Shown here: positions 1-6,810 of the stretch, piece after piece
Layout of the letters: every line of letters starts with the position of its first letter
How positions within the stretch are numbered: the first letter of the stretch is position 1
Translations under genes and position numbers: made by a program
Notes under the pieces: generated by a model
What the model saw: only the letters and a program-made list of their open reading frames with translations
The model's database searches: none
Told to the model about the DNA's origin: nothing
NCBI GenBank assembly: GCA_002310115.1
Contig: DBYI01000090.1
Coordinates: 1 to 18,721 of the forward strand
DNA: 18,721 bases
Origin: Ruminococcus flavefaciens
GTDB taxonomy: Bacteria; Bacillota; Clostridia; Oscillospirales; Ruminococcaceae
Direction of reading: 5' to 3'

Positions 1-339
1 AAACACACAGCCTTCAGGAGTAACAGCAACGTTTTCATTTCTGATATTTTCGCCTACATATGTACAGTTGTCAATATCAAGATTTTCTGCAGTAATTCGA
101 ACTGGTTCACCCTGACTTACTATTGTCTTTTCACAGTCAAATATTACGCTATCCTCTAACTCTTCAATGTCTCCAATCTCGACAGTTTCAGTATCACTTT
201 CGTCCTGAAGTGATACATCTTTTTTTGTTACTTCATCTGCACAGACTTTCATAAATTTTTCTGTGTTTTCAGCTGAATGGTATGCTCCCCCAACGAGCAC
301 AAGTGCTGTAACAGTAGCAATGATTTTTTTGATTTTCAT
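1..339 (-). CDS. Secreted protein of unknown function, N-terminal part (runs off left edge)
   Basis: An open frame of 113 codons begins at ATG 339 and is still open at the window edge. A strong AAAGGAG ribosome site lies about 8 bases upstream. The product starts with MKIKKIIATVTALVLVGG, a typical lysine-rich start plus hydrophobic core of a signal peptide, so export is likely. Residues about 35-60 are rich in Asp, Glu, Ser and Thr. Residues from about 70 onward (FDCEKTIVSQGEPVRITAENL) look like the first strands of an Ig-like or bacterial surface beta-sandwich module, with cysteines at 73, 94 and 111. No family can be named from this fragment. It lies downstream of the B12 uptake operon on the same strand but has its own promoter, so it is not clearly part of that operon. 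Confidence 0.75.
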   Translation of the reverse strand, partial: MKIKKIIATVTALVLVGGAYHSAENTEKFMKVCADEVTKKDVSLQDESDTETVEIGDIEELEDSVIFDCEKTIVSQGEPVRITAENLDIDNCTYVGENIRNENVAVTPEGCVF

Positions 340-385
340 AGTTTTTCTCCTTTTAAAATATCATTAGCCTTACGGCTTATAATGT

Positions 386-414
386 ATTATATATTCAATC
401 GCATAAAAAATCAA
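386..414 (-). promoter_or_regulatory. Promoter of the left-edge secreted protein gene
   Basis: On the minus strand TTGATT (409-414) is followed after exactly 17 bases by TATAAT (386-391). The start codon at 339 is about 40 bases downstream of the expected transcription start, a normal leader length. The rest of the 340-501 gap is AT-rich. No convincing terminator for the preceding S-component gene was seen in it, so some read-through from the B12 operon is possible. Confidence 0.7.
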
Positions 415-501
415 TATTTATTATACAAAATTTACAATTTGATAATTTTTATCCTTAGCTAACGTGTGGAAAATTAGTCAATTATAACAATTATTACCAT
501 G

Positions 502-1188
502 TCATATTCCGTATTTCGTTTTTATACGTTCAAGCTTTTCGCCGAATGGCTTTGCCAACAAACATAGAAACAAAACATTAGACACAACATATGACACAGT
601 ATAAGGCACTGCCGACACAAGCGCAGCAATGTAAAGATTCATATTGAAGCTTTGATTGTACCACAGAACTGTCCAAATGTCCATAATAAATGAATAAACC
701 ACACCAGTTAAAGCTCCATATAGTAGGAGGATCACATTGCTTTTTAACAGTTTTTTTGATAAGATACCTGCACAAAAACCGATTAGCCCCCATGCTAGCA
801 TCTGAAATGCTGTCCACGGTCCCTGTCCAAAATAGAAATTGGACAGCACTGCGGAAAGAGCGCCAACAAGGAAGCCTGCCTCTCCACCAAGATATAGGGC
901 AGTAATTATAGTCAGAGCCGCAACAGGCTTAAAAAAAGGAATAAATCTACCTGCAAAGCATAAAGCTGTCATTACAGCCACCATAACCATTCTACGTGTT
1001 CCAGTCGATTTCTTCTCGAATCCTGCCGCAAAAAGAAGAAGTGATAATAATGCAACCGCAAGAGAAATGATTATGTGCTTTTTCTCGTTAAATACGAGCG
1101 CTCCAAGTATTGTCACCAAAGGTATTATTACAAAAGGAACTGTAATTTTAATTACTTTTCGCAGTTCTTTGTTTCTGATAAGGAGCAT
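502..1188 (-). CDS. ECF transporter substrate-binding S component, probable cobalamin specificity
   Basis: The 228-residue product is almost wholly hydrophobic, with about six or seven membrane segments (roughly 11-33, 36-56, 66-85, 89-120, 125-143, 150-175, 185-212). The stretch GQGPWTAFQMLAWGLIGFCAG at 121-141 matches the conserved Gly/Pro/Trp-rich helix of an ECF S-component family. S components bind the vitamin in the membrane and topple while docked on the EcfT/EcfAA' module. Start: ATG at 1188 directly follows the TAA stop of the ATPase gene (1189-1191) and has AAAGGAG 6 bases upstream inside that gene. It is the last gene of the riboswitch-led operon. Cobalamin as ligand is inferred from the riboswitch and the DUF4430 partners, not from binding residues. 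Other vitamins cannot be excluded from this protein alone. Confidence 0.85.
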   Translation of the reverse strand: MLLIRNKELRKVIKITVPFVIIPLVTILGALVFNEKKHIIISLAVALLSLLLFAAGFEKKSTGTRRMVMVAVMTALCFAGRFIPFFKPVAALTIITALYLGGEAGFLVGALSAVLSNFYFGQGPWTAFQMLAWGLIGFCAGILSKKLLKSNVILLLYGALTGVVYSFIMDIWTVLWYNQSFNMNLYIAALVSAVPYTVSYVVSNVLFLCLLAKPFGEKLERIKTKYGI

Positions 1189-2820
1189 TTATTTCTCCTT
1201 TCTTCCGTTTAATCTACAAAGATTCACAACATCTTTAATAGTAATAGCATTATTATAATAACTTCTTGTCATGCGACTTACTGCCGTCGTGTAGAAGCTG
1301 TTCCCTGAGAAAAACTCGTTTGGAGTTCCGATACCTACTATCATGCCATTGAAGAACATTGCGCACCTGTCTGAGAAAGCTGCTGCAAATTCAACATCGT
1401 GGGTCACTGTTACAACAGTTATTCCATTTTTCCTAAGGATTCTGAGTACATTTAATATGTTTAATTTAGCAGCTGCATCAAGCCCCTTTGTTGGCTCATC
1501 AAGGAGCAAAAGTTTTGGCTTTGCAGCAAGGACCTTTGCAAGAGCAACAAGCTGCTGCTCTCCTCCAGAAAGGTCGTAAGGATGCTTATCCAAGAGCTGT
1601 GTAATATCATAAGGCAGCTCCGAAATATCAGCTCCGCATTCATCAAGCTCCGCACGAACAGTATTTTTAAGGAAGACAGTCTGCACGTCTTGTGGCAGCA
1701 TAGCAAGGCACTCACGATAAAGCGAGCGATTCTTATATTCACTAATCTTTTTTTCGAAAACCTTTATACTACCGCTGTAAGCTTTAAGGAGTCCTGCTGC
1801 AGCGGAAAGGGCCGTAGTCTTTCCAGAACCGTTTCCACCTAAAATACAGAAGAGCTCGCCACGATACACCTTCATGCTGAGTCCGCTAAGTATGTCCCTT
1901 CCGTTTCTCTCATAGCGGAAAAATACGTTTTTGTACTCGAGAGCAATTTCCTCGCTGTGTCTATATTCATTAAGCGGCAATTCCCGGGTTGAGTTCCCGT
2001 AATTGTTTTCTATAAAAGCTCTGCCATCGCGTACTGTAAGCGGACATTTACCGCTGTCACCTATTTCTGCGTACAACCGAGCCGCGACTGGCATACCACA
2101 GAGTATATCACCTCTATCTTTAAATCTTCTAATTACATCTTCAGGAGGCTCAGAAGCGATAAGCGCACCTTTTTCCATTATTAGAAGTCTGTCACAAATC
2201 GGCACAACATCCTCAAGGCGATGCTCCGCTATTATAATAGTAATAGAAAACTCCTGACAAAGCCTTTTAAGCGTTGAAATAAAGTCCGTCGCTGCTATTG
2301 GATCAAGCTGCGCTGTCGGTTCGTCAAGTATAAGCAGTTGAGGTTGCATTACCAGTATAGATGCAAGATTTAGAAGTTGCTTCTGCCCACCCGAAAGCTC
2401 TGAAACATCTTTGTCATACCATTCGCAGATACCAAAATAGCTTGCCATTTCTGCAATACGCCGTGATATCTCATCAGTAGGCGTACCGAGGTTTTCAAGT
2501 CCGAAAGAAAGTTCATGCCAAACTTTGTCAGTGACGATCTGCTGTTCAGGATTCTGCATAACAAAACCTATTTTTGAAATAGAAGCGACATTATCAATTT
2601 CAGCAATAGGTACTCCACAGAACAAAACGTTACCACTTATATCGCCCACAGGTGTAAGCTCACGCTTAAGCATACGCAGCAAAGTAGACTTTCCGCTTCC
2701 TGTAGCTCCGCATAATACAACAAATTCGCCCCTTTTAAGGCTGAATGACACATTTCTCACCGTAGGTGAGCTGCATTTCGGATATGTAAACGTCAGATTC
2801 CTGACCGCAAGTATTTCCAC
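1189..2820 (-). CDS. ECF transporter duplicated ATPase (fused EcfA-EcfA')
   Basis: The 543-residue protein carries two complete ABC ATPase domains and powers vitamin import as the cytoplasmic motor of an ECF transporter. Domain 1 has Walker A GATGSGKST (38-46), Q-loop Q89, signature LSGGQ (142-146), Walker B LLILDEP (162-168) and switch H200. Domain 2 has Walker A GGNGSGKTT (328-336), Q377, signature LSGGEQ (417-422), Walker B LLLLDEP (437-443) and H474. Both sites look intact. Most ECF systems use two separate ATPase genes of about 280 residues, so this is a tandem fusion, as in several clostridial dedicated ECF operons. The start is GTG at 2820, with GGAGG at 2831-2835, so the gene overlaps the 3' end of ecfT by 28 bases. 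It probably serves mainly the S component encoded next to it. Confidence 0.93.
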   Translation of the reverse strand: MEILAVRNLTFTYPKCSSPTVRNVSFSLKRGEFVVLCGATGSGKSTLLRMLKRELTPVGDISGNVLFCGVPIAEIDNVASISKIGFVMQNPEQQIVTDKVWHELSFGLENLGTPTDEISRRIAEMASYFGICEWYDKDVSELSGGQKQLLNLASILVMQPQLLILDEPTAQLDPIAATDFISTLKRLCQEFSITIIIAEHRLEDVVPICDRLLIMEKGALIASEPPEDVIRRFKDRGDILCGMPVAARLYAEIGDSGKCPLTVRDGRAFIENNYGNSTRELPLNEYRHSEEIALEYKNVFFRYERNGRDILSGLSMKVYRGELFCILGGNGSGKTTALSAAAGLLKAYSGSIKVFEKKISEYKNRSLYRECLAMLPQDVQTVFLKNTVRAELDECGADISELPYDITQLLDKHPYDLSGGEQQLVALAKVLAAKPKLLLLDEPTKGLDAAAKLNILNVLRILRKNGITVVTVTHDVEFAAAFSDRCAMFFNGMIVGIGTPNEFFSGNSFYTTAVSRMTRSYYNNAITIKDVVNLCRLNGRKEK

Positions 2821-3671
2821 CTGAGACTAACCTCCGTTTCAATGATAATTGGAATCATTATGAGCGCTATGTATGAAATAATCCCCGCAATTCCAAGCTT
2901 ACCGGGAGTTTTCACGCTTATGGAAGGATAAAATGAGAAGTCAAGAGAACCGATTCCAACTGAGAATGCGGTAACAACTAGAAGCGCAATAGAAACCACA
3001 ATGAGAGCGATATCAGATCCTCTGAATCTAAAACGGCAAAAGTGAGTACGCCTGTGAGTGCCGAATCCTCTTGCTTCCATACTATCAGCAGTAATAATAC
3101 CGTTTTCAAGAGCCCATGTGACAAGTATAGAGAAAACACGTGATTTTCCCTTTATGTCGTCTATTATATTATCGTCTTTGTAAAGTCCCATTGCCTTCTG
3201 CGCGTTGTTTATTTTAACGGACTGCCTGCTAAAAAGCGGAACAAAACGCAGGGCCATAGAAAGAATCAGTGAAAGCTTAGGTGAAAGAGCGCCTGTTACG
3301 TAAAGCAGTTTTTCACTGGTCATTATCTGAGTAAATGAACGAAACCAGTACAAAACTCCCACTATCATAGTTGCGGAATTCAAGCCGTACAAAGTTGCTT
3401 CAAGAGTTACAGGATTATGATTCATTACAAAAAGAACTGTCTTTCCATTGTGCGATACGAGTGGATTGGCAAGGGTAAGTATCAGAAAAAGCACCCAGAA
3501 GAATATATGCTCTTTACCATGAGAAATGCCGTTGCGGACCGTAAAGAACAAAACTCCGCCAAGCAGTGATATAAGCATGAGCAATGGATAACTACTGAAC
3601 ATTGCTATTCCCGTTACACTGAAAAACCAAACTGTCACAACTATAGGATTGTACTCAGAGAAACTTCTCAT
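2793..3671 (-). CDS. ecfT: ECF transporter transmembrane coupling protein EcfT
   Basis: The 292-residue membrane protein is the scaffold that couples ATP hydrolysis in EcfAA' to movement of the S component. It has hydrophobic segments near 9-26, 30-46, 56-70, 97-112, 220-238 and 258-277. The hallmark EARGFG sequence, the EcfT Ala-Arg-Gly coupling motif that contacts the ATPase, is at 199-204. A second amphipathic coupling region lies around 137-165. The start ATG (3671) overlaps the TGA of the upstream toroid/DUF4430 gene in an ATGA arrangement, implying translational coupling. Length is slightly above the usual 260-270 residues. The fixed neighbours (surface proteins upstream, ATPase and S component downstream) make this a dedicated, self-contained (group I) system, not a shared housekeeping EcfT. 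Confidence 0.9.
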   Translation of the reverse strand: MRSFSEYNPIVVTVWFFSVTGIAMFSSYPLLMLISLLGGVLFFTVRNGISHGKEHIFFWVLFLILTLANPLVSHNGKTVLFVMNHNPVTLEATLYGLNSATMIVGVLYWFRSFTQIMTSEKLLYVTGALSPKLSLILSMALRFVPLFSRQSVKINNAQKAMGLYKDDNIIDDIKGKSRVFSILVTWALENGIITADSMEARGFGTHRRTHFCRFRFRGSDIALIVVSIALLVVTAFSVGIGSLDFSFYPSISVKTPGKLGIAGIISYIALIMIPIIIETEVSLRWKYLRSGI

Positions 3672-5491
3672 TTTTCATATACCTCGTCAAGATCGTGACC
3701 TATCTCGCAGGTGTAGAGCCATTCTATAGTATCTCCATTGGAAAGCACATACTCTCCGCAACTACGCGAGGGAGTTATTCCATTCACATGGTAAACCCAA
3801 CCTGAAAGGTCTCCGAAATCGTATTCGTAAATATAGTTTATTCCAGAAATATATACCATACCGTGTGCTCCGCCAGCGCTACCCTTGTTTTCTACCTGTA
3901 TACCGTAGGTTTGTGCTGCTTCAGTAAGGATATCGAATACAGTCTCTCCTGCTTCAAAGTCAAAAGCAGTAGGCGGAAGTATCACTCCGTCCACTGGGAT
4001 ATGCTCCGATTTGCCTGCGATAGTGTCACACCGTATCTCCATTGTAACAGTACCTACAGGTTTTTCCTTTTCTTTTTTATTTCCACTGTAATACTCATCA
4101 GATGATCTTATATCAGTTATCATCACCAGAATTATCAGCGCACATGTAACAATTCCGATAAAGATATAGTTCTTATGATTTCTCTTGCCCAAAATGAACA
4201 TAATAAGTGCAACTGCAAGAGCCGAACCAGCGATAGCAATTATAATTATAGGTTTATAACTACGTTTGTTGCCTATTTTCTCATTGTGTGACGTAACTGA
4301 AGACTGAATATTCACAGTCTTATTCGATGAGCTTACAGAAGAAATTGCTATGGTTACAGATTCCGTCTTTATAACCGATGTTGAATACGAAACTGATGTA
4401 GTTCTTGTGGTTTTAAACGTCGTTCCATGCGAATCTGAAACAGCTGTAGTCAGAAGCTGAGCTGAAGGGCTCTCAATGACAGTTTCGAAATGTGCAGGAG
4501 CTTCTGTAACCTGAGACGAAGCTGTATCCTGCCTGTGATTATCAAGTATGAGCAATGGAGTTTTTCCTTCAGTCATTCGCCTGAATGCCACAAATGAATA
4601 ATAAGCCTGAACCGTCGCAGTCTCATTTGATTCCCCACCCTCTATATGAGAAAAGCTACCATCCGACAAACGAAATCGTATAATTCCATCAAAAAGGTCA
4701 TTTCCATTCTTAATAAATCTCTCGTCACTACGGCAGTCTATACCTAAAGCAGAAACTGCAGTAAGCACCTGTGCCGCACTTTCTGGATTTGGGTTTCCAA
4801 AACTCTGATATCCGCCGTTGTCCATTTGTTTTCTCGACATGAAATCCAGTGCCCTGTCAACAGATTCTGAAACTTCGCTGTTGTAATGATAATAAGGAGC
4901 AAGTGACTGTACAGTCATAGCAGTAACATCAATGTCACCGTAGTCACCAAAAAGAGCCCAGCCACCGTCAGAATACTGCAAAGAAAGAATGGTATCCACT
5001 ACTGAATCCGCAGTAAATCGAGAACAGGTATAGCCATTATTGAGTACATGAAGTCCATATATCCAACTCATCATCCCCTGCTCGCCAATGGAACTGTCAA
5101 GGATATCGGTGATATAGCTGTTTTCACTGCCAGCCGCACAAAGTGCAAGAGCATACTTTTCCCTTGAGGTCGCAGAAGCGACATTATTGTTGCCCAGGTA
5201 CTCTAAAAGTGATTGCTCATAGGCTGAAAGGTCGGCATATCCACTCTGCGCTAGTGTAAGAGCATACCAGTCTGTTGTTTTTCCTGCACCCTCAGCAATA
5301 CCATTATCGAGCCATTCCTCCACACTTCCTGCACCTGACTGTCCAAGCTTATAACTGACGATACCGCCGATGAGGTCATCGACCTCACCGACGGTATGAT
5401 CGCTGCATTTCGCACTTAACGGAAATATATTCAACGTCAGTATAATTGCAGACATCAGGCACAAAAGTCCCGATAATAACTTAGTCTTCAT
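3668..5491 (-). CDS. Membrane-anchored alpha-toroid plus DUF4430 protein, transcobalamin-like
   Basis: This 607-residue exported protein has a signal peptide (1-28). Residues about 35-310 form helical repeats of the prenyltransferase/squalene-oxidase (alpha6/alpha6 toroid) type, with repeat signatures such as SLQYSDGGWALFGDYGDIDVT (170-190) and KQMDNGGYQSFGNPNPESAA (221-240). A Ser/Thr-rich linker (320-405) follows, then two membrane helices (413-436 and 441-460) and a C-terminal DUF4430 domain (about 480-600; GWVYHVNG at 564-571, then GDTIEWLYTCEIGHDLD). Toroid plus DUF4430-type beta domain is the architecture of animal transcobalamin and intrinsic factor, where B12 sits between the two. With a signal peptide and an even number of later helices, both domains should lie outside the cell. 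The start ATG at 5491 overlaps the preceding gene by 11 bases and ecfT by 4. Function as a corrinoid receptor is inferred from architecture and operon. Confidence 0.85.
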   Translation of the reverse strand: MKTKLLSGLLCLMSAIILTLNIFPLSAKCSDHTVGEVDDLIGGIVSYKLGQSGAGSVEEWLDNGIAEGAGKTTDWYALTLAQSGYADLSAYEQSLLEYLGNNNVASATSREKYALALCAAGSENSYITDILDSSIGEQGMMSWIYGLHVLNNGYTCSRFTADSVVDTILSLQYSDGGWALFGDYGDIDVTAMTVQSLAPYYHYNSEVSESVDRALDFMSRKQMDNGGYQSFGNPNPESAAQVLTAVSALGIDCRSDERFIKNGNDLFDGIIRFRLSDGSFSHIEGGESNETATVQAYYSFVAFRRMTEGKTPLLILDNHRQDTASSQVTEAPAHFETVIESPSAQLLTTAVSDSHGTTFKTTRTTSVSYSTSVIKTESVTIAISSVSSSNKTVNIQSSVTSHNEKIGNKRSYKPIIIIAIAGSALAVALIMFILGKRNHKNYIFIGIVTCALIILVMITDIRSSDEYYSGNKKEKEKPVGTVTMEIRCDTIAGKSEHIPVDGVILPPTAFDFEAGETVFDILTEAAQTYGIQVENKGSAGGAHGMVYISGINYIYEYDFGDLSGWVYHVNGITPSRSCGEYVLSNGDTIEWLYTCEIGHDLDEVYEK

Positions 5492-6386
5492 CCCTGCGCC
5501 TTAAAGCAAAAGAAGTTGCAATAGCGGTAAAAAGACCTGCGACTGCAATACCTGCGCCCTTTACTCCTGTTTTCGGGGAATTACTAGTGTTTGTAGCAGT
5601 TGTTGCAGCCTTTGTTGAAGTAGTTGTCGTTGTAGTGGTTGTTGTAGTAGAAGCGGTTGTGGTACTTGTTGTTACAGCTTCTCCGCTAACATTAACAACA
5701 TAGACAGGTGGAACAATATTAACACTCTCAGATGTAGCACTTAGAACATTTTTGCCCTCATCTGTAAGCTTTACTGTGACCTTGCCATCATTATCGGTAA
5801 CGAAACTCGTTTCCTGACCATTAATGGTTATCTTAGCACCCACAAGTTTTTTGTTTACCGGAGAATAGTTCTCATCAAAGACAACATATGAAAGATCGAG
5901 TGATATTTCTGAATCTTTAGCTGAATCTTCACCATTCTTGGCATTGAAGAAGCTGTATGAATCGCTGAAAGTCTTGGTATCAGAATAAACAAAAGCCTGT
6001 ATCTGATCGTCGCTTTTTATTTCGTCTGCAAGTCCCATAGACATATTATCATTAACGTAATATCCATAGCTTCCGCCATTCTCTTCTCCCCAGAGCTTAT
6101 CAAGCTGGAGACCGTACTGACCAATCGAGGACTTGTAACCTGCTGCCGCTCCCCCATTGTACTTACTATCGTGAGCAATATAGAGAGCATCGTTGATAGT
6201 GAGCTTTCCATCGCTGTCAATATCTGTAACGTTTATAGGTTCTTCAATGAGAGCAAACTCTTTATTCTTGTCAGAAATAGTAACATAGACGGTTGCAGAA
6301 TCTGTTTCTGCAGCAAATACGTTCATACTTACTGCTGACCATGAAATAAGCAGAGTAGCTGCAATTACGAGTTTCTTTTTCATCAT
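5481..6386 (-). CDS. Sortase-anchored DUF4430-type surface protein, first gene of B12 operon
   Basis: The 301-residue product has a signal peptide (1-26, ending VFAA), then a DUF4430-like region (about 30-140) with the motif LWGEENGGSYGYYVNDN (98-114). Inside it is a calcium-loop-like stretch, DIDSDGKLTINDALYIAHD (55-73). A beta-sandwich region (about 160-232) of carboxypeptidase-regulatory or B-type character follows. A poly-threonine tract (239-266) then leads to SPKTG (270-274), a variant LPXTG sortase signal, a hydrophobic helix (277-295) and the tail RRRDED. It should therefore be covalently attached to peptidoglycan. ATG 6386 (or the adjacent ATG 6383) is the start because GGAG lies at 6392-6395. 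A longer in-frame ATG at 6467 is rejected because it would lie inside the riboswitch terminator region. The probable role is to capture corrinoid at the wall and pass it to the next gene product. This is inferred. Confidence 0.85.
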   Translation of the reverse strand: MMKKKLVIAATLLISWSAVSMNVFAAETDSATVYVTISDKNKEFALIEEPINVTDIDSDGKLTINDALYIAHDSKYNGGAAAGYKSSIGQYGLQLDKLWGEENGGSYGYYVNDNMSMGLADEIKSDDQIQAFVYSDTKTFSDSYSFFNAKNGEDSAKDSEISLDLSYVVFDENYSPVNKKLVGAKITINGQETSFVTDNDGKVTVKLTDEGKNVLSATSESVNIVPPVYVVNVSGEAVTTSTTTASTTTTTTTTTTSTKAATTATNTSNSPKTGVKGAGIAVAGLFTAIATSFALRRRDED

Positions 6387-6418
6387 ATCGACTCCTTTGA
6401 AATAATGTAGTAGAGACA

Positions 6419-6449
6419 ATAAAAAAGCCTTTCCGCGGAGCAGAAAAGC
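6419..6449 (-). terminator. Intrinsic terminator of the B12 riboswitch expression platform
   Basis: On the minus strand GCTTTTC (6443-6449) pairs with GAAAGGC (6427-6433), with a GC-rich loop that can itself pair, followed directly by six T (6421-6426). It lies 33 bases before the ATG of the first operon gene and downstream of the aptamer, as expected for transcriptional attenuation: B12 bound gives termination, B12 absent gives read-through. A second perfect 7-bp hairpin (6462-6480, CTTCACA/TGTGAAG) lies between aptamer and terminator. Confidence 0.75.
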
Positions 6450-6490
6450 GCAGCAAAACAGCTTCACAAAGTATGTGAAGTCGACGGCAT

Positions 6491-6610
6491 ACGTTTTTCA
6501 TTGTCCAAAAACGTTAATTACCTGCACTGTCTGACGAGCGATCCGACTGTACGGCAGTGACTGCTGTGACGGAATTACACCGTGCTTCCCTCAGTTTCAG
6601 ACTGCAATTC
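6491..6610 (-). promoter_or_regulatory. Cobalamin riboswitch aptamer
   Basis: The minus strand carries the conserved core of the B12 aptamer. GAGGGAAGCACGGTGTAATT is followed by CCG (from about 6591 down), with the CGG/CCG hairpin (P3) around the invariant GGTGTAATTCC. A CACTGCC element follows, then a B12-box-like segment, GTCAGACAGTGCAGG, at 6521-6535. GTCTG (6598-6602) pairs with CAGAC (P2-like closure). Downstream, 6491-6514 forms an 8-bp hairpin (ACGTTTTT/AAAAACGT) with loop GGACAATG, in the position of P13/L13. That loop is only partly complementary to the CACTGCC element, so the kissing loop was not fully resolved. The element sits between a consensus promoter and an attenuator in front of an ECF uptake operon, matching known B12 regulation of corrinoid transport. 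Confidence 0.87.
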
Positions 6611-6622
6611 AATTATAGGAAC

Positions 6623-6651
6623 ATTATATCACAGGGCAAGAAAAGTGTCAA
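6623..6651 (-). promoter_or_regulatory. Consensus promoter of the B12 uptake operon
   Basis: On the minus strand TTGACA (6646-6651) and TATAAT (6623-6628) are separated by exactly 17 bases, a perfect sigma-A promoter. Transcription should start near 6616, just before the aptamer. Such a strong promoter fits control exerted entirely downstream by the riboswitch. Confidence 0.85.
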
Positions 6652-6740
6652 GTTGTTGACCAATTTAGATAAACCACTAATTCAAGCAGTTTTCCGGCAT
6701 ATACCTATACTGCAAAACATTAGTAAATCTTCAAATAATA

Positions 6741-6773
6741 CAAAACGGAGCTTCAAAAAAGTCGCTCCGTTTG
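6741..6773 (-). terminator. Terminator of the GH43-dockerin gene
   Basis: The hairpin arms AAACGGAGC (6743-6751) and GCTCCGTTT (6764-6772) form a perfect 9-bp stem, extendable by weak AT pairs. On the minus strand the stem is followed by TTTTGTATTATTTG. It lies about 40 bases after the GH43 stop codon and separates that gene from the B12 operon promoter. Confidence 0.75.
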
Positions 6774-6810
6774 CATTATTACGCACTCTTATTAAAAAAC
6801 AGAACCGTCA

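Noticed and set aside
5625..5680. Short tandem repeat as a separate DNA element
   Set aside because: It is the degenerate coding sequence of the poly-threonine stalk of the surface protein, with mixed ACA/ACT/ACC/ACG codons, and needs no separate explanation.
6387..6467. Upstream extension of the first B12-operon gene to ATG 6467
   Set aside because: The extra 27 codons run through the riboswitch terminator, have no ribosome site and would precede a normal signal peptide that already starts at 6386 with GGAG in place.
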